Part shown: one piece after another, positions 36,834 to 45,860 of the stretch
Numbering within the stretch: position 1 is the first letter of the stretch
How the letters are laid out: each line of letters begins with the position of its first letter
Assembly (NCBI GenBank): GCA_036560445.1
Contig: DATBRG010000001.1
Location: 1-64,000 of the forward strand
DNA length: 64,000 nucleotides
Direction of reading: 5' to 3'
Source of the DNA: DATBRG01 sp036560445
Lineage (GTDB): Bacteria > Pseudomonadota > Gammaproteobacteria > Burkholderiales > Methylophilaceae
Program-made: the position numbers and the translations under genes
Notes under the pieces: generated by a model
Database searches by the model: none
What the model was told of the DNA's origin: nothing
What the model saw: only the letters and a program-made list of their open reading frames with translations

Positions 36834-37571
36834 ATGACACTACCTAGCGAACCACCGCTACAGAAGCTCCAGTTCTACGCCACCACCCCTTACAAGTGTG
36901 GCTATCTGGAAGGCAAATTGGCACAGTCCCTAATCGCTGCGCCGCACCACCTGATTGACGCCAACACCTATAGTGGCTTGATACAGTTGGGCTTTCGCCG
37001 TAGCGGTAAATTTGCCTATCGTCCGCATTGCGAACATTGCAATGCCTGCGTGCCAGTACGCTTGCCAGTCAATGAATTCCAGCCAACACGAAGTCAGCGC
37101 CGCGCATTCAAGCAGCACCAATCGCTACAAGCAACTATCCTACCCCTCAGTTTCAGCGAAGAACATTTTAAGCTCTACGCTACCTATCAAAGTGCTCGCC
37201 ACAATAACGCCAGTGAAATACAGGATACTGCCGAGCAATATCGAAACTTTCTTGTGCAGAGTAATGTTGAGAGCGTGATGGTGGAATTCAGGCTGGATAA
37301 CACCCTAAAAATCGTTAGCGTAGTCGATATCGTCCGCGATGGCATTTCTGCGGTATATACTTTTTATGAAGCCGCCGACAGTAAAGCCAGTTACGGCACT
37401 TTCAATATACTCTGGCTGGTAGAGTGGTGCCACAGCCTTAAGCTACCTTACCTCTACCTGGGTTATTGGATAGCGGAAAGTCGCAAGATGGCCTACAAGA
37501 AAAACTTCAATCCGCAGCAAGGATTGATTGATGGCGAATGGCAGGTGATTCATCATCTGCATCAAAAATAA
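36834..37571 (+). CDS. bpt: Aspartate/glutamate leucyltransferase Bpt
   Basis: Bacterial ATE1-like protein that transfers Leu to N-terminal Asp or Glu. Family motifs: cysteine-rich HCEHCNACVPVRLPV near residue 60, LIQLGFRRSGKFAYRPHC before it and YLYLGYWIAESRKMAYKKNF near the end. I start at ATG 36834 (245 residues); a TTG at 36828 is less likely. Aat and Bpt together complete the leucine branch of the N-degron pathway. A strong hairpin follows 60 nt downstream. Confidence 0.93.
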   Translation: MTLPSEPPLQKLQFYATTPYKCGYLEGKLAQSLIAAPHHLIDANTYSGLIQLGFRRSGKFAYRPHCEHCNACVPVRLPVNEFQPTRSQRRAFKQHQSLQATILPLSFSEEHFKLYATYQSARHNNASEIQDTAEQYRNFLVQSNVESVMVEFRLDNTLKIVSVVDIVRDGISAVYTFYEAADSKASYGTFNILWLVEWCHSLKLPYLYLGYWIAESRKMAYKKNFNPQQGLIDGEWQVIHHLHQK

Positions 37572-37633
37572 TTGAATAGGTTTTGAACTTTCTGCATAAG
37601 TTTCATTCTTATTCATTGTCATCTCCCTGCAAT

Positions 37634-37673
37634 CGACGTTTTAGTCAGGAATGAGCCCCTTACTAAAACGTCG
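37634..37673. terminator. Long inverted repeat after bpt
   Basis: CGACGTTTTAGT at 37634-37645 pairs perfectly with ACTAAAACGTCG at 37662-37673. After one mismatch the stem continues with AGG/CCT, leaving a short loop. No U-run follows on either strand, so it may be a terminator or 3' stabiliser for bpt, or a binding site or leader structure for tyrA, which starts about 100 nt later. Confidence 0.5.
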
Positions 37674-37770
37674 CTCTTGCTTCAGTACTTCCCCTCTATG
37701 AAATACCTTCTACAAGCAGCACCATTGCTGCGTGTTACAATTTGTTTTTTTGCATGTCGGCAGTCATCTC

Positions 37771-38649
37771 TTGAATAAACTGGTTATTTTTGGCGTAGGC
37801 TTGATTGGCGGTTCGCTCGCTTTGGCCTTGCAACGTGCGAACCATGTTCAGCATATTGTTGGTGTTGGCCGCACTAGTGACAGCCTGCAAACTGCGCTGG
37901 ACATGAACGTAATCAATACTATCGAAACAGACTCGGCAAAAGCCGTGGAGAATGCGGATATGGTAGTAGTGGCCGTGCCTGTCGCCCAGACTGCAAGCAT
38001 CTTTTCCGCTATCGCACCCCATCTGAGCCATAAAACTGTCGTCACCGATGTTGGTAGTACCAAAGGCGACATTATTGCTTATGCCGAAAAGCTGCTTGGC
38101 GACAAAGTTTCCCGGTTTGTGCCTGGGCATCCGATTGCCGGAGCAGAGAAAAGTGGCGTAACCGCGGCAAACGCCAAGCTTTTTGAAGGTAAGAATGTTG
38201 TGTTAACCCCGACAGCTAAAACCGATAGCCAAGCTTTAGAGCAAGTACGTGCGATGTGGTCTGCTGCTGGTGCCAACCTCAAGCAGATGAGCGCCGACAA
38301 TCACGACAGCATCTTCGCTGCGGTTAGCCATTTACCACATCTGCTGGCATTTGCTTTAGTCAATGATCTGGCGTCACGCGATAACTCAGGGCAATTATTC
38401 GAGTTTGCCGCCAGTGGTTTCCGCGATTTCACCCGCATTGCTGGCAGCTCGCCAGAAATGTGGCGTGATATCAGCCTTGCCAACCGCGATGCACTACTGG
38501 AAGAACTGACTACCTACCAAAATGAATTAGCCAACCTGCATAGCCTCTTAAAGAATAGCGATAGCGCAGCTTTACAAGCACTGTTTGAGCGGGCGAGCTA
38601 TGCTCGCAATCAATGGGCGAATTCTCAAGAGAAACTCAAGAAACCTTAA
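37771..38649 (+). CDS. tyrA: Prephenate dehydrogenase
   Basis: NAD(P)-dependent conversion of prephenate to 4-hydroxyphenylpyruvate in tyrosine synthesis. The Rossmann motif KLVIFGVGLIGGSLALAL is at the N-terminus; VTDVGSTKGDI and GHPIAGAEKSGVTAA are the substrate-site motifs. There is no ATG near the family start. I choose TTG 37771, directly before the Rossmann strand; GTG 37732 is an alternative that adds 13 residues. The stop is 2 nt from the aroA start, so the two shikimate-pathway genes are coupled. Confidence 0.88.
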   Translation: MNKLVIFGVGLIGGSLALALQRANHVQHIVGVGRTSDSLQTALDMNVINTIETDSAKAVENADMVVVAVPVAQTASIFSAIAPHLSHKTVVTDVGSTKGDIIAYAEKLLGDKVSRFVPGHPIAGAEKSGVTAANAKLFEGKNVVLTPTAKTDSQALEQVRAMWSAAGANLKQMSADNHDSIFAAVSHLPHLLAFALVNDLASRDNSGQLFEFAASGFRDFTRIAGSSPEMWRDISLANRDALLEELTTYQNELANLHSLLKNSDSAALQALFERASYARNQWANSQEKLKKP

Positions 38650-38651
38650 CA

Positions 38652-39944
38652 GTGGATAAGTTAGATTTAAAGGCGGCTCATAAAGCTGCAGGCACTATCA
38701 CCCTACCAGGCTCTAAAAGTATTTCTAACCGCACTTTGCTGCTTGCGGCGCTTGCGCATGGCACAACAGAAATCCGCGACCTGCTGATTTCTGACGACAC
38801 TGAACGTATGCTGGATGCGCTTAAAACACTGGGCGTAAAGCTGGAACAGACAGCGCCAAATTGCTGGCTGGTAACCGGCATGGGCGGTAGTTTCGATATT
38901 AAGCAGGCAGACATATTCCTGGGCAATGCTGGCACTGCATTTCGCCCATTGACCGCAGCATTGGCCTTATCCAAAGGCAGTTATAAGCTCTCTGGCGTTC
39001 CGCGTATGCATGAGCGGCCGATTGGCGACCTTGTCGATGCATTACGCCAAGCTGGCGCTCATATTAAATATCTTGGCAACGCTGGTTTTCCACCACTACA
39101 GATATCGCCTGCCGATATACAGACGAGCTCGCCTATCAAGATACGCGGCGATGTGTCCAGCCAATTCCTGACGGCATTGCTGATGGCTCTGCCTTTGACC
39201 GGCAAACAGGCAGTAATCGAAGTCGTCGGCGAACTGATCTCGAAACCGTACATCGAGATCACGCTGAATCTCATGGCTAAATTCGGGGTGCAGGTACAGC
39301 GCGAACGCTGGAAACGTTTCACCATCCCCGCGAACAGCACTTACCAAAGCCCTGGCAGATATTACGTTGAAGGCGACGCTTCATCCGCGTCCTATTTCTT
39401 GGCTGCTGGAGCAATCGGTGGCGGCCCTGTACGAGTAATGGGTATCACCAAAGACAGTATCCAGGGAGATGTCAAATTTACCGAGGCCCTCACCAATATG
39501 GGAGCTCAAATTTCTTGGGGTGATAACTGGGTCGAGGCTAGCGCCCCATCAACAGGCAAATTGAGTGGCATCGACCGCGATTGCAACCATATCCCGGATG
39601 CTGCCATGACCCTGGCAACCGCCTCTCTGTTCGCGGATGGCCCGACACGCTTAAGGAATATCGCCAGCTGGCGGGTTAAAGAAACCGACCGGTTGAGTGC
39701 AATGGCAACGGAATTGAGAAAAGTCGGCGCAACGGTTGAAGAAGGTAGTGATTACCTGCTAATCACGCCGCCGGAAAAACTCACCGCGCATGCCAATATC
39801 GACACTTATGATGACCACCGCATTGCAATGTGCTTTTCTCTGGTGAGCCTAGGGGGAGTGCCTGTCACCATTAACGAGCCGGGATGCGTAGCAAAAACGT
39901 TCCCCGATTATTTCGAGCGCTTTGCCGAGATAATTAAACCCTAA
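38652..39944 (+). CDS. aroA: EPSP synthase (3-phosphoshikimate 1-carboxyvinyltransferase)
   Basis: Cytoplasmic shikimate-pathway enzyme joining PEP to shikimate 3-phosphate. The 430 residues start at GTG 38652 with LKAAHKAAGTITLPGSKSIS, matching the class I family start; the longer ATG 38613 lies inside tyrA. Motifs: LGNAGTAFRPLTAAL, PRMHERPIGDLVDALR, GDVSSQFLTALLMA and NIASWRVKETDRLSAMATEL. Class I sequence features are typical of the glyphosate-sensitive form. It ends 4 bp inside the convergent DUF2061 gene. Confidence 0.93.
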   Translation: MDKLDLKAAHKAAGTITLPGSKSISNRTLLLAALAHGTTEIRDLLISDDTERMLDALKTLGVKLEQTAPNCWLVTGMGGSFDIKQADIFLGNAGTAFRPLTAALALSKGSYKLSGVPRMHERPIGDLVDALRQAGAHIKYLGNAGFPPLQISPADIQTSSPIKIRGDVSSQFLTALLMALPLTGKQAVIEVVGELISKPYIEITLNLMAKFGVQVQRERWKRFTIPANSTYQSPGRYYVEGDASSASYFLAAGAIGGGPVRVMGITKDSIQGDVKFTEALTNMGAQISWGDNWVEASAPSTGKLSGIDRDCNHIPDAAMTLATASLFADGPTRLRNIASWRVKETDRLSAMATELRKVGATVEEGSDYLLITPPEKLTAHANIDTYDDHRIAMCFSLVSLGGVPVTINEPGCVAKTFPDYFERFAEIIKP

Positions 39945-40138
39945 TAGGCATAGCCCCAGATAAAATCCACTGATTCGCTCTGCTCAATTTTTTGCCAGAT
40001 TTTTTCATAAGTCAGTGCATTTAACACAGGCTGTACAAGAGCAATAATACTAGCGCTTGCCAAGCTATTGGTAAGCACATAACCTAAGGTAAAAACGACT
40101 GCCAGATGTATAGTTGCGAAAGTAACCGTTTTAACCAT
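39941..40138 (-). CDS. DUF2061 small membrane protein
   Basis: A 65-residue membrane protein with the DUF2061 pattern MVKTVTFATIHLAVVFTLGY, then SIIALVQPVLNALTYEKIWQ. I choose ATG 40138 because GAGGAG sits 5-6 nt upstream; an ATG at 40174 would add 12 residues without a site. The function of the family is unknown. Confidence 0.8.
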   Translation of the reverse strand: MVKTVTFATIHLAVVFTLGYVLTNSLASASIIALVQPVLNALTYEKIWQKIEQSESVDFIWGYAY

Positions 40139-40237
40139 GACAACTCCTCTATTGAGATTTGTTGTCATCATCATTAATCAGTCAAATCAATTATACAAAT
40201 TGATTGTTATAAACATATCAATAGTTATATTTAATCG

Positions 40238-40924
40238 ATGCCCTCTACTCAGAACCTGACTACAAACATACCAGTTATCGCCATTGATGGCCCTTCAGCT
40301 TCTGGCAAGGGAACTGTAGCGCAGCTCGTAGCCAGTAAAGTGGGCTATCACTATTTGGATTCTGGTGCGCTTTATCGCATTGTGGCGCTGGCGGCAAAGA
40401 GGGCGAATATCCCGTGGCAAAATGAAACAGCATTAGCTGAACTGGCGAGCAAGCTAAAGATACGTTTCGAGCAAGGTGAAATTTATCTCGATGGGGAAAT
40501 GATTACCGAGGATGTACGTACCGAAGAAATGAGTCGAGGTGCTTCTGAGGTCGCAGTACATCCGGCGGTAAGGCTTGCCTTGCTTGATCTGCAGCACAGT
40601 TTCCGCCAGTTGCCAGGGCTGGTAGCAGACGGGCGCGATATGGCTAGCGTGGTTTTCCCTGATGCCCAGATCAAAATATTTCTTACCGCCAGCGCCGAAG
40701 TTCGAGCAGAGCGTCGCTATAAGCAGTTGATGTCAAAAGGAATCCATGCTAATCTGCTCGACATATTGCAGGATTTGCAAAAGCGTGATGCCCGAGACCA
40801 GCAAAGACTGGTTGCGCCTTTACAGCAAAGTGCGGACGCCGAACTGCTGGAAACAAGCCAGCTTAGCATAGAGCAGGCGGTTCAGGCAGTGCTGGCATAT
40901 CAGCATAAAAACTCGGGAAAATAG
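40238..40924 (+). CDS. cmk: Cytidylate kinase
   Basis: Phosphorylates CMP and dCMP. The 228 residues have the P-loop IDGPSASGKGTVAQLVASKV, the substrate segments YHYLDSGALYRIVAL and GLVADGRDMASVVFPDA, and the lid region ERRYKQLMSKG. The order aroA-cmk-rpsA-ihfB is common in proteobacteria; here the small DUF2061 gene sits between aroA and cmk on the other strand. The mRNA is followed by a terminator-like hairpin before rpsA. Confidence 0.94.
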   Translation: MPSTQNLTTNIPVIAIDGPSASGKGTVAQLVASKVGYHYLDSGALYRIVALAAKRANIPWQNETALAELASKLKIRFEQGEIYLDGEMITEDVRTEEMSRGASEVAVHPAVRLALLDLQHSFRQLPGLVADGRDMASVVFPDAQIKIFLTASAEVRAERRYKQLMSKGIHANLLDILQDLQKRDARDQQRLVAPLQQSADAELLETSQLSIEQAVQAVLAYQHKNSGK

Positions 40925-40958
40925 TTAAAGAAATAAGTATTTAGTACTAAAAATAGGC

Positions 40959-40989
40959 GCCGTGGACTTCACCGGTTCATGGCTTTTTT
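40959..40989 (+). terminator. Intrinsic terminator or attenuator upstream of rpsA
   Basis: GCCGTGGAC at 40959-40967 pairs over 9 bp (two G-U) with GTTCATGGC at 40975-40983, with a 7-nt loop, followed by TTTTTT. It lies 35 nt after cmk and 44 nt before the rpsA start, so it either ends the cmk message or attenuates read-through into rpsA. Confidence 0.7.
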
Positions 40990-41032
40990 AATTTTCCCCG
41001 CTGCACGGCGGGAATATTTAGGTAATTTTTTA

Positions 41033-42745
41033 ATGATTAACGTTTCCACCTCCACTCCTTCAATGGACAGTTTTGCAGCTCTATTTGAAGAAAGCCTGGC
41101 CCGCCAGGAAATGCGCTCCGGTGAAGTCATCACCGCTGAAGTCGTTTCTATCGATAACGATAACGTCGTCGTCAATGCTGGTCTTAAATCAGAAAGTGTT
41201 ATCCCAACCAGCGAATTCCGCAACGACCGTGGCGAGCTTGAAGTCAATGTTGGCGACTTTGTAAAAGTCTGCATCGAGGCTCTGGAAGATGGTTACGGCA
41301 ACACCAAGCTCTCTCGTGAAAAGGCCAAGCGCCTGGCTGCATGGCTGGATCTGGAAGATGCCATGAACGAAGCCCGCATCATCAAGGGCATGGTTAATGG
41401 CCGCGTCAAGGGTGGTTTGACTGTCATGGTTAACGGCATCCGCGCCTTCCTGCCGGGCTCACTGGTTGACCTGCGCCCAGTCAAGGACACTACCCCATTC
41501 GAAAACAAGGAATGGGATTTCAAGGTTATCAAGCTCGACCGCAAGCGTAACAACGTCGTAGTGTCACGCCGCGCTGTGCTGGAAGAGAACATGGGCGCTG
41601 ACCGCGAAGCACTGATCGGCTCACTGAAAGAAGGTGCAGTGGTCAAGGGCATCGTCAAGAACATCACCGACTACGGTGCATTCGTTGATCTGGGCGGTAT
41701 CGATGGTCTGCTGCACATCACCGATCTGGCATGGCGCCGCGTCAAGCATCCATCAGAAGTGCTGACTGTTGGTGAAGAGGTTGAAGCCAAGATCCTCAAG
41801 TTCGATCAAGAGAAGAACCGCGTATCACTCGGTATCAAGCAACTGGGCGATGACCCATGGGTTGCATTGACCCGCCGTTATCCAGTTAGCACCCGCCTAT
41901 TCGGCAAGGTGACCAACCTGACCGACTACGGCGCGTTCGTTGAAATTGAGCCAGGCATTGAAGGCCTGGTACACGTTTCCGAAATGGATTGGACCAACAA
42001 GAACGTACATCCTGCCAAGATCGCCCAACTGGGTGACGAAGTAGAAGTCATGATCCTGGAAATCGACGAAGAGCGTCGCCGCCTGTCCCTGGGTATGAAG
42101 CAATGCCAGGCTAATCCTTGGGATGACTTTGCAGCCACCCACAAGAAGGGTGACAAGGTCAGCGGCCAAATCAAGTCTATTACCGACTTTGGCGTATTCA
42201 TCGGCTTGCCAGGTGGTATCGACGGCCTGGTTCACTTGTCCGACTTATCCTGGAACCAAACTGGTGAAGAAGCTATCCGCAACTTCAAGAAGGGTGACGA
42301 GCTCTCCGCATTGGTGCTCAGCATTGATGTCGAAAAAGAGCGTATCTCCCTCGGTGTTAAGCAAATGGATAATGACCCATTCGGCGCATACACTACTGTC
42401 AACGACAAGGGTGCAATCGTTAAGGGTACCGTGAAGACTATCGAAGAAAAGGGCGCAGTGATTACCCTGGACGGCGAAGTAGAAGGCTACCTCCGTGCTT
42501 CTGAAATCTCCAAAGAGAAGGTGACTGATGTTGCCAGCGTACTCAAGGAAGGTCAGGAGATTGAAGCCCGTATCGTCAATGTTGACCGCAAGAACCGCAC
42601 GATCAATCTTTCTATCAAGGCTAAAGATCAGGCTGACGAGTCAGATGCCATGCAAAAGCTCAGTAATGACAATGCAGGTGCTGCCGGTACGACTAATCTG
42701 GGCGCGCTGTTAAAAGCGAAGCTTGATAGCAAGAACAACGAATAA
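41033..42745 (+). CDS. rpsA: Ribosomal protein S1
   Basis: The mRNA-binding protein of the 30S subunit. The 570 residues carry six S1 repeats; for example GIVKNITDYGAFVDLGGIDG, GKVTNLTDYGAFVEIEPGIE and GQIKSITDFGVFIGLPGGID. The start at ATG 41033 gives MINVSTSTPSMDSFAALFEE, near the family start; an upstream ATG at 40979 lies inside the terminator hairpin. The leader also has a small CCGC/GCGG hairpin just before AGG-TAATTTTTTAATG, a possible autoregulatory element. ihfB follows. Confidence 0.95.
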   Translation: MINVSTSTPSMDSFAALFEESLARQEMRSGEVITAEVVSIDNDNVVVNAGLKSESVIPTSEFRNDRGELEVNVGDFVKVCIEALEDGYGNTKLSREKAKRLAAWLDLEDAMNEARIIKGMVNGRVKGGLTVMVNGIRAFLPGSLVDLRPVKDTTPFENKEWDFKVIKLDRKRNNVVVSRRAVLEENMGADREALIGSLKEGAVVKGIVKNITDYGAFVDLGGIDGLLHITDLAWRRVKHPSEVLTVGEEVEAKILKFDQEKNRVSLGIKQLGDDPWVALTRRYPVSTRLFGKVTNLTDYGAFVEIEPGIEGLVHVSEMDWTNKNVHPAKIAQLGDEVEVMILEIDEERRRLSLGMKQCQANPWDDFAATHKKGDKVSGQIKSITDFGVFIGLPGGIDGLVHLSDLSWNQTGEEAIRNFKKGDELSALVLSIDVEKERISLGVKQMDNDPFGAYTTVNDKGAIVKGTVKTIEEKGAVITLDGEVEGYLRASEISKEKVTDVASVLKEGQEIEARIVNVDRKNRTINLSIKAKDQADESDAMQKLSNDNAGAAGTTNLGALLKAKLDSKNNE

Positions 42746-42769
42746 AACCAGCCCAAGGTTAGGTGAGCC

Positions 42770-43054
42770 ATGACAAAATCAGAATTGATTGCCAATCTGG
42801 CAGCGCGTTTCCCGCAGCTGGTAGTGAAGGATGCTGAACTCTCCGTGAAAGCTATCCTTGACTCCATGTCGGATAATCTTGCTACTGGTGAGCGCATAGA
42901 AATCAGGGGCTTTGGTAGTTTCAGTCTTAACTATCGTCCTCCACGTCTCGGTCGCAACCCTAAAACCGGCACTAAAGTACAGGTACCTGAAAAATATGTA
43001 CCGCACTTCAAAGCCGGGAAAGAGTTGCGTGAACGTGTAGATTTGGCTGAATAA
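42770..43054 (+). CDS. ihfB: Integration host factor subunit beta
   Basis: DNA-bending protein of the HU/IHF family, 94 residues. Signature GERIEIRGFGSFSLNYRPPR with GRNPKTGTKVQVPEKYVPHF places it in the IHF-beta group. With IHF-alpha (encoded elsewhere) it shapes promoters, including sigma54 promoters such as those in this window. It follows rpsA by 24 nt and is ended by a strong terminator. Confidence 0.95.
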   Translation: MTKSELIANLAARFPQLVVKDAELSVKAILDSMSDNLATGERIEIRGFGSFSLNYRPPRLGRNPKTGTKVQVPEKYVPHFKAGKELRERVDLAE

Positions 43055-43072
43055 ATTAGTAATGACTAAAAA

Positions 43073-43108
43073 GGCGGCTCCTTGGACATCAGGGGCCGCC
43101 ATTTTTTT
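43073..43108 (+). terminator. Rho-independent terminator after ihfB
   Basis: GGCGGCTCCT (43073-43082) pairs with AGGGGCCGCC (43091-43100) with one G-U, loop of 8 nt, followed by ATTTTTTT. It closes the rpsA-ihfB unit. Confidence 0.9.
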
Positions 43109-43164
43109 AGCTTCAATTTTTCGCTAATTAGCGTTTTTGCTATCAGCTTAGGTAAAATCAGACT

Positions 43165-43428
43165 ATGCGATATATCTACACATTCCTTTGGTTTTGCATA
43201 TTTGTACTGTTGTTCGGTTTTGCCTTGAAAAACTCAGACCCAGTCGAACTGCATTACTATCTTGGCTTTGCCTGGCGGGCACCGCTATCACTGATGCTGC
43301 TGACCACACTATTTATAGGCATTATCACAGGTATCATAGGTTGCTTGACCCCACTTATCCGGCAACGGCGACAATTACTGGCTCTGCAACGAGAGCTGAA
43401 AGCCCTGAACCCGGAAAACCAGTTGTAA
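43165..43428 (+). CDS. lapA: LapA-family membrane protein
   Basis: An 87-residue inner-membrane protein with two helices and the DUF1049 pattern (FALKNSDPVELHYYLGFAWR, then GIIGCLTPLIRQRRQLLALQ). LapA works with LapB in controlling LpxC and thereby LPS synthesis. lapB follows after 34 nt. Confidence 0.88.
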   Translation: MRYIYTFLWFCIFVLLFGFALKNSDPVELHYYLGFAWRAPLSLMLLTTLFIGIITGIIGCLTPLIRQRRQLLALQRELKALNPENQL

Positions 43429-43462
43429 TTGCGCAACTTGAACTCTCTGAAAAAATTTACTC

Positions 43463-44629
43463 ATGATGGAATTTGAATACTGGTGGCTGCTTGCCCTACC
43501 CTTGTTTTTTACCTTGGGTTGGATAGCCGCCCGCGTAGATATCAACCAGCTGCTATCTGAATCCACGACTCTGCCGGCCGCCTATTTCAAAGGCCTGAAC
43601 TTCCTCATCTCCGATCAGCACGATAAAGCCATCGAAGCATTCACCGAAGCGGTTCAAGCAAACTCAGAGTCTCTAGAATTACATTTCGCCCTCGGCAGCC
43701 TATTTCGCCGACGTGGTGAAGTTGATCGCGCCATCAATTTGCACTTAAGCCTCATGGAACGTAAAGAATTGGAACAACCCCAGAAACTGGCTGTGATGGC
43801 CGAGCTGGCCCAAGACTACCTCAAGGCTGGCTTGCTTGATCGTGCAGAAGAGTTGTTCAAATCGCTCGATGATAGTCGCTACCAGCAACCCGCTTTGCGC
43901 GCCCTGCTGGAAATTTACGTGCGCGAGCGTGAGTGGGAACGTGCTATCGAAGCGGCACGCGAACTCGAGCGACTTTCTGGCATACCTTTCCGCAAGGAAA
44001 TCGCCCAGTACTACTGCGAAATGGCCATGAAGTCTATCCTGAAAAATGACGGCCATACCGCCAGGTATGAGCTGGGAATGGCTCTGGACGCAAACAAAAA
44101 CTGTGCAAGGGCAAATGCCATGTTGGGCGATATGGAGGCTGATGCGGGGGCTCACACTGTCGCCATTTCGGTATGGAAACGTATCGAGTTCCAGCAGCCA
44201 GAATATCTGGGCCTGATCGCAACAAAAATGCTCGCCAGTTATCGCGCCATAGGCAAGGCTGAAGAAGGCCTGGCATTACTTAAACACTATCTGCAAACCT
44301 ATAGATCAGCTTCTCTGCTAAGTGTTGTCTACGAAGTCACTTTGGCTGAAGAGGGTCCCGAAAGTGCTGCCAAACTTGCGAGGGATGAGCTTGCAAAGAA
44401 ACCTAGCCTGCAAACGCTAGACCAGCTCCTGCAAGCACGTGCCCTGCTGGATAAATCAGAATCACAAGATACCCAGCTCATGCAGCAGTCAGTTCGTGCT
44501 GCCATTGGCAACCGCAATGCTTATTGCTGCGACCAGTGCGGCTTCCGTGCAAAGCATTATCATTGGCAATGTCCAGCCTGTAACTCCTGGGAGTCGTTTC
44601 CTCCAGAAACCAAAGAATCTGCCGCATGA
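43463..44629 (+). CDS. lapB: LPS assembly protein LapB (YciM)
   Basis: A 388-residue protein with one N-terminal membrane anchor (WWLLALPLFFTLGWIAARVD), a series of TPR repeats over residues 40-340 and a C-terminal rubredoxin-like zinc ribbon CDQCGFRAKHYHWQCPACNS. In E. coli it directs FtsH to LpxC to balance LPS and phospholipid. All parts are present. Start at ATG 43463 or the next ATG. Its stop overlaps pyrF (ATGA). Confidence 0.92.
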   Translation: MMEFEYWWLLALPLFFTLGWIAARVDINQLLSESTTLPAAYFKGLNFLISDQHDKAIEAFTEAVQANSESLELHFALGSLFRRRGEVDRAINLHLSLMERKELEQPQKLAVMAELAQDYLKAGLLDRAEELFKSLDDSRYQQPALRALLEIYVREREWERAIEAARELERLSGIPFRKEIAQYYCEMAMKSILKNDGHTARYELGMALDANKNCARANAMLGDMEADAGAHTVAISVWKRIEFQQPEYLGLIATKMLASYRAIGKAEEGLALLKHYLQTYRSASLLSVVYEVTLAEEGPESAAKLARDELAKKPSLQTLDQLLQARALLDKSESQDTQLMQQSVRAAIGNRNAYCCDQCGFRAKHYHWQCPACNSWESFPPETKESAA

Positions 44630-45330
44630 TCAAGCCAGACCCTAAAATTATCGTTGCTCTGGACTATGCCGATGCCGCAAGCGCCCTGCAATTAGTAGAA
44701 CGGTTGGATCCGGCGTTATGTCGGTTAAAAGTGGGCAAAGAACTTTTCACGGCATCAGGCCCGCAGCTGGTTGAGACCCTTATCGCCAAAGGATTCAGCA
44801 TATTCCTTGACCTTAAATTCCATGACATCCCCAACACTGTAGCCAAGGCTTGCGAAGCTGCCAGCCGTCTGGGAGTATGGATGCTTAATGTCCACGCTTC
44901 CGGCGGTCTCGCCATGATGCAGGCAGCACGTGAGGGAGTGGCCAAAAGCGGGCACAAGCCGATGCTCATCGCCGTCACCGTCTTAACCAGTATGGATCAA
45001 GCCACGCTTACACAGGTTGGAGTTCACGCCGAACTGCAGACTCAGGTATTAAACCTGGCCAAATTAACCCAGCAAGCAGGACTGGATGGCATAGTCTGCT
45101 CCGCGCAGGAAGCCTCTGCACTTAGAACAGCCCTGGGGAAAGATTTCTGCCTGGTTACGCCGGGCATCCGCCCTGCCAATGCAAAGCAGGACGATCAATC
45201 ACGCATCGTGACGCCCGCGGAAGCCTTGCGTCTGGGTTCCAGCTATCTGGTAATCGGCCGCCCGATTACACAGGCGGCAAACCCATTAAGTGCGCTTGAG
45301 AAGATTAATGAAGAAATTACTGGTTTATAA
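44626..45330 (+). CDS. pyrF: Orotidine 5'-phosphate decarboxylase
   Basis: Last step of UMP synthesis. The 234 residues have the catalytic Lys/Asp set in FLDLKFHDIPNTVAKA, the N-terminal strand IIVALDYADAASALQLVERL and the phosphate site VTPGIRPANAKQDDQSRIVTP followed by YLVIGRPI. It overlaps lapB by 4 nt, as in other proteobacteria. Confidence 0.95.
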   Translation: MIKPDPKIIVALDYADAASALQLVERLDPALCRLKVGKELFTASGPQLVETLIAKGFSIFLDLKFHDIPNTVAKACEAASRLGVWMLNVHASGGLAMMQAAREGVAKSGHKPMLIAVTVLTSMDQATLTQVGVHAELQTQVLNLAKLTQQAGLDGIVCSAQEASALRTALGKDFCLVTPGIRPANAKQDDQSRIVTPAEALRLGSSYLVIGRPITQAANPLSALEKINEEITGL

Positions 45331-45431
45331 GGCCAGTAAGATTGCTGTAAGAGTAATTCCGTAAGCTATTTGTGCAATTGTTATAGTTATCAATAAAAAC
45401 ATCTAATCTGACTATTTACAGGAGAAACATA

Positions 45432-45800
45432 ATGAAAAAAATCATATTTATCCTCATCGCATTATTTGTATTTGCCATTCCAGCATGGGCTGCGGTTGAT
45501 ATCAACACCGCTTCACAATCTGAGTTGGAAGGCCTTAAAGGCGTAGGACCTAAAAAAGCACAGGCTATTATTGAATATCGTAAGAAAAATGGTCCGTTTA
45601 AGTCGGCTAACGACCTCGACAAAGTACCTGGATTTGGCGCTAAAACTGTAGATGGCCTCAAGAAAGATATTACTGTAGGCAACGTCAAGGCCGCAGCCGC
45701 TGGCAAGCCAGATAAAGTTGTGAAAGACACAAAAGCCTCACCAGCCGAGAAGCCAATGCCTCCAGCCGAAATGCCAGCAAAAGAAAAAACCAAGAAGTAA
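45432..45800 (+). CDS. ComEA-like helix-hairpin-helix protein
   Basis: A 122-residue exported protein: signal peptide MKKIIFILIALFVFAIPAWA, then an HhH DNA-binding domain VDINTASQSELEGLKGVGPK and VPGFGAKTVDGLKKDI, then a Lys/Pro/Ala-rich tail. ComEA proteins bind incoming DNA in the periplasm during natural transformation. The tail is an unusual extension that could add DNA affinity. It has its own GGAGAAAC ribosome site and a terminator behind it. Confidence 0.85.
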   Translation: MKKIIFILIALFVFAIPAWAAVDINTASQSELEGLKGVGPKKAQAIIEYRKKNGPFKSANDLDKVPGFGAKTVDGLKKDITVGNVKAAAAGKPDKVVKDTKASPAEKPMPPAEMPAKEKTKK

Positions 45801-45820
45801 AACTGCACACCGCCCAATAA

Positions 45821-45845
45821 AAAGCCTCTTGCGGGGCTTTTTTAT
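45821..45845 (+). terminator. Rho-independent terminator after the ComEA-like gene
   Basis: AAAAGCCTC, loop TTGC, GGGGCTTTTTT: a short GC stem with a G-U pair and a U-run on the plus strand; the A-run on the other side makes it usable in both directions, which suits the convergent glycine-zipper gene. Confidence 0.85.
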
Positions 45846-45860
45846 TGCTCTCAATACAGC

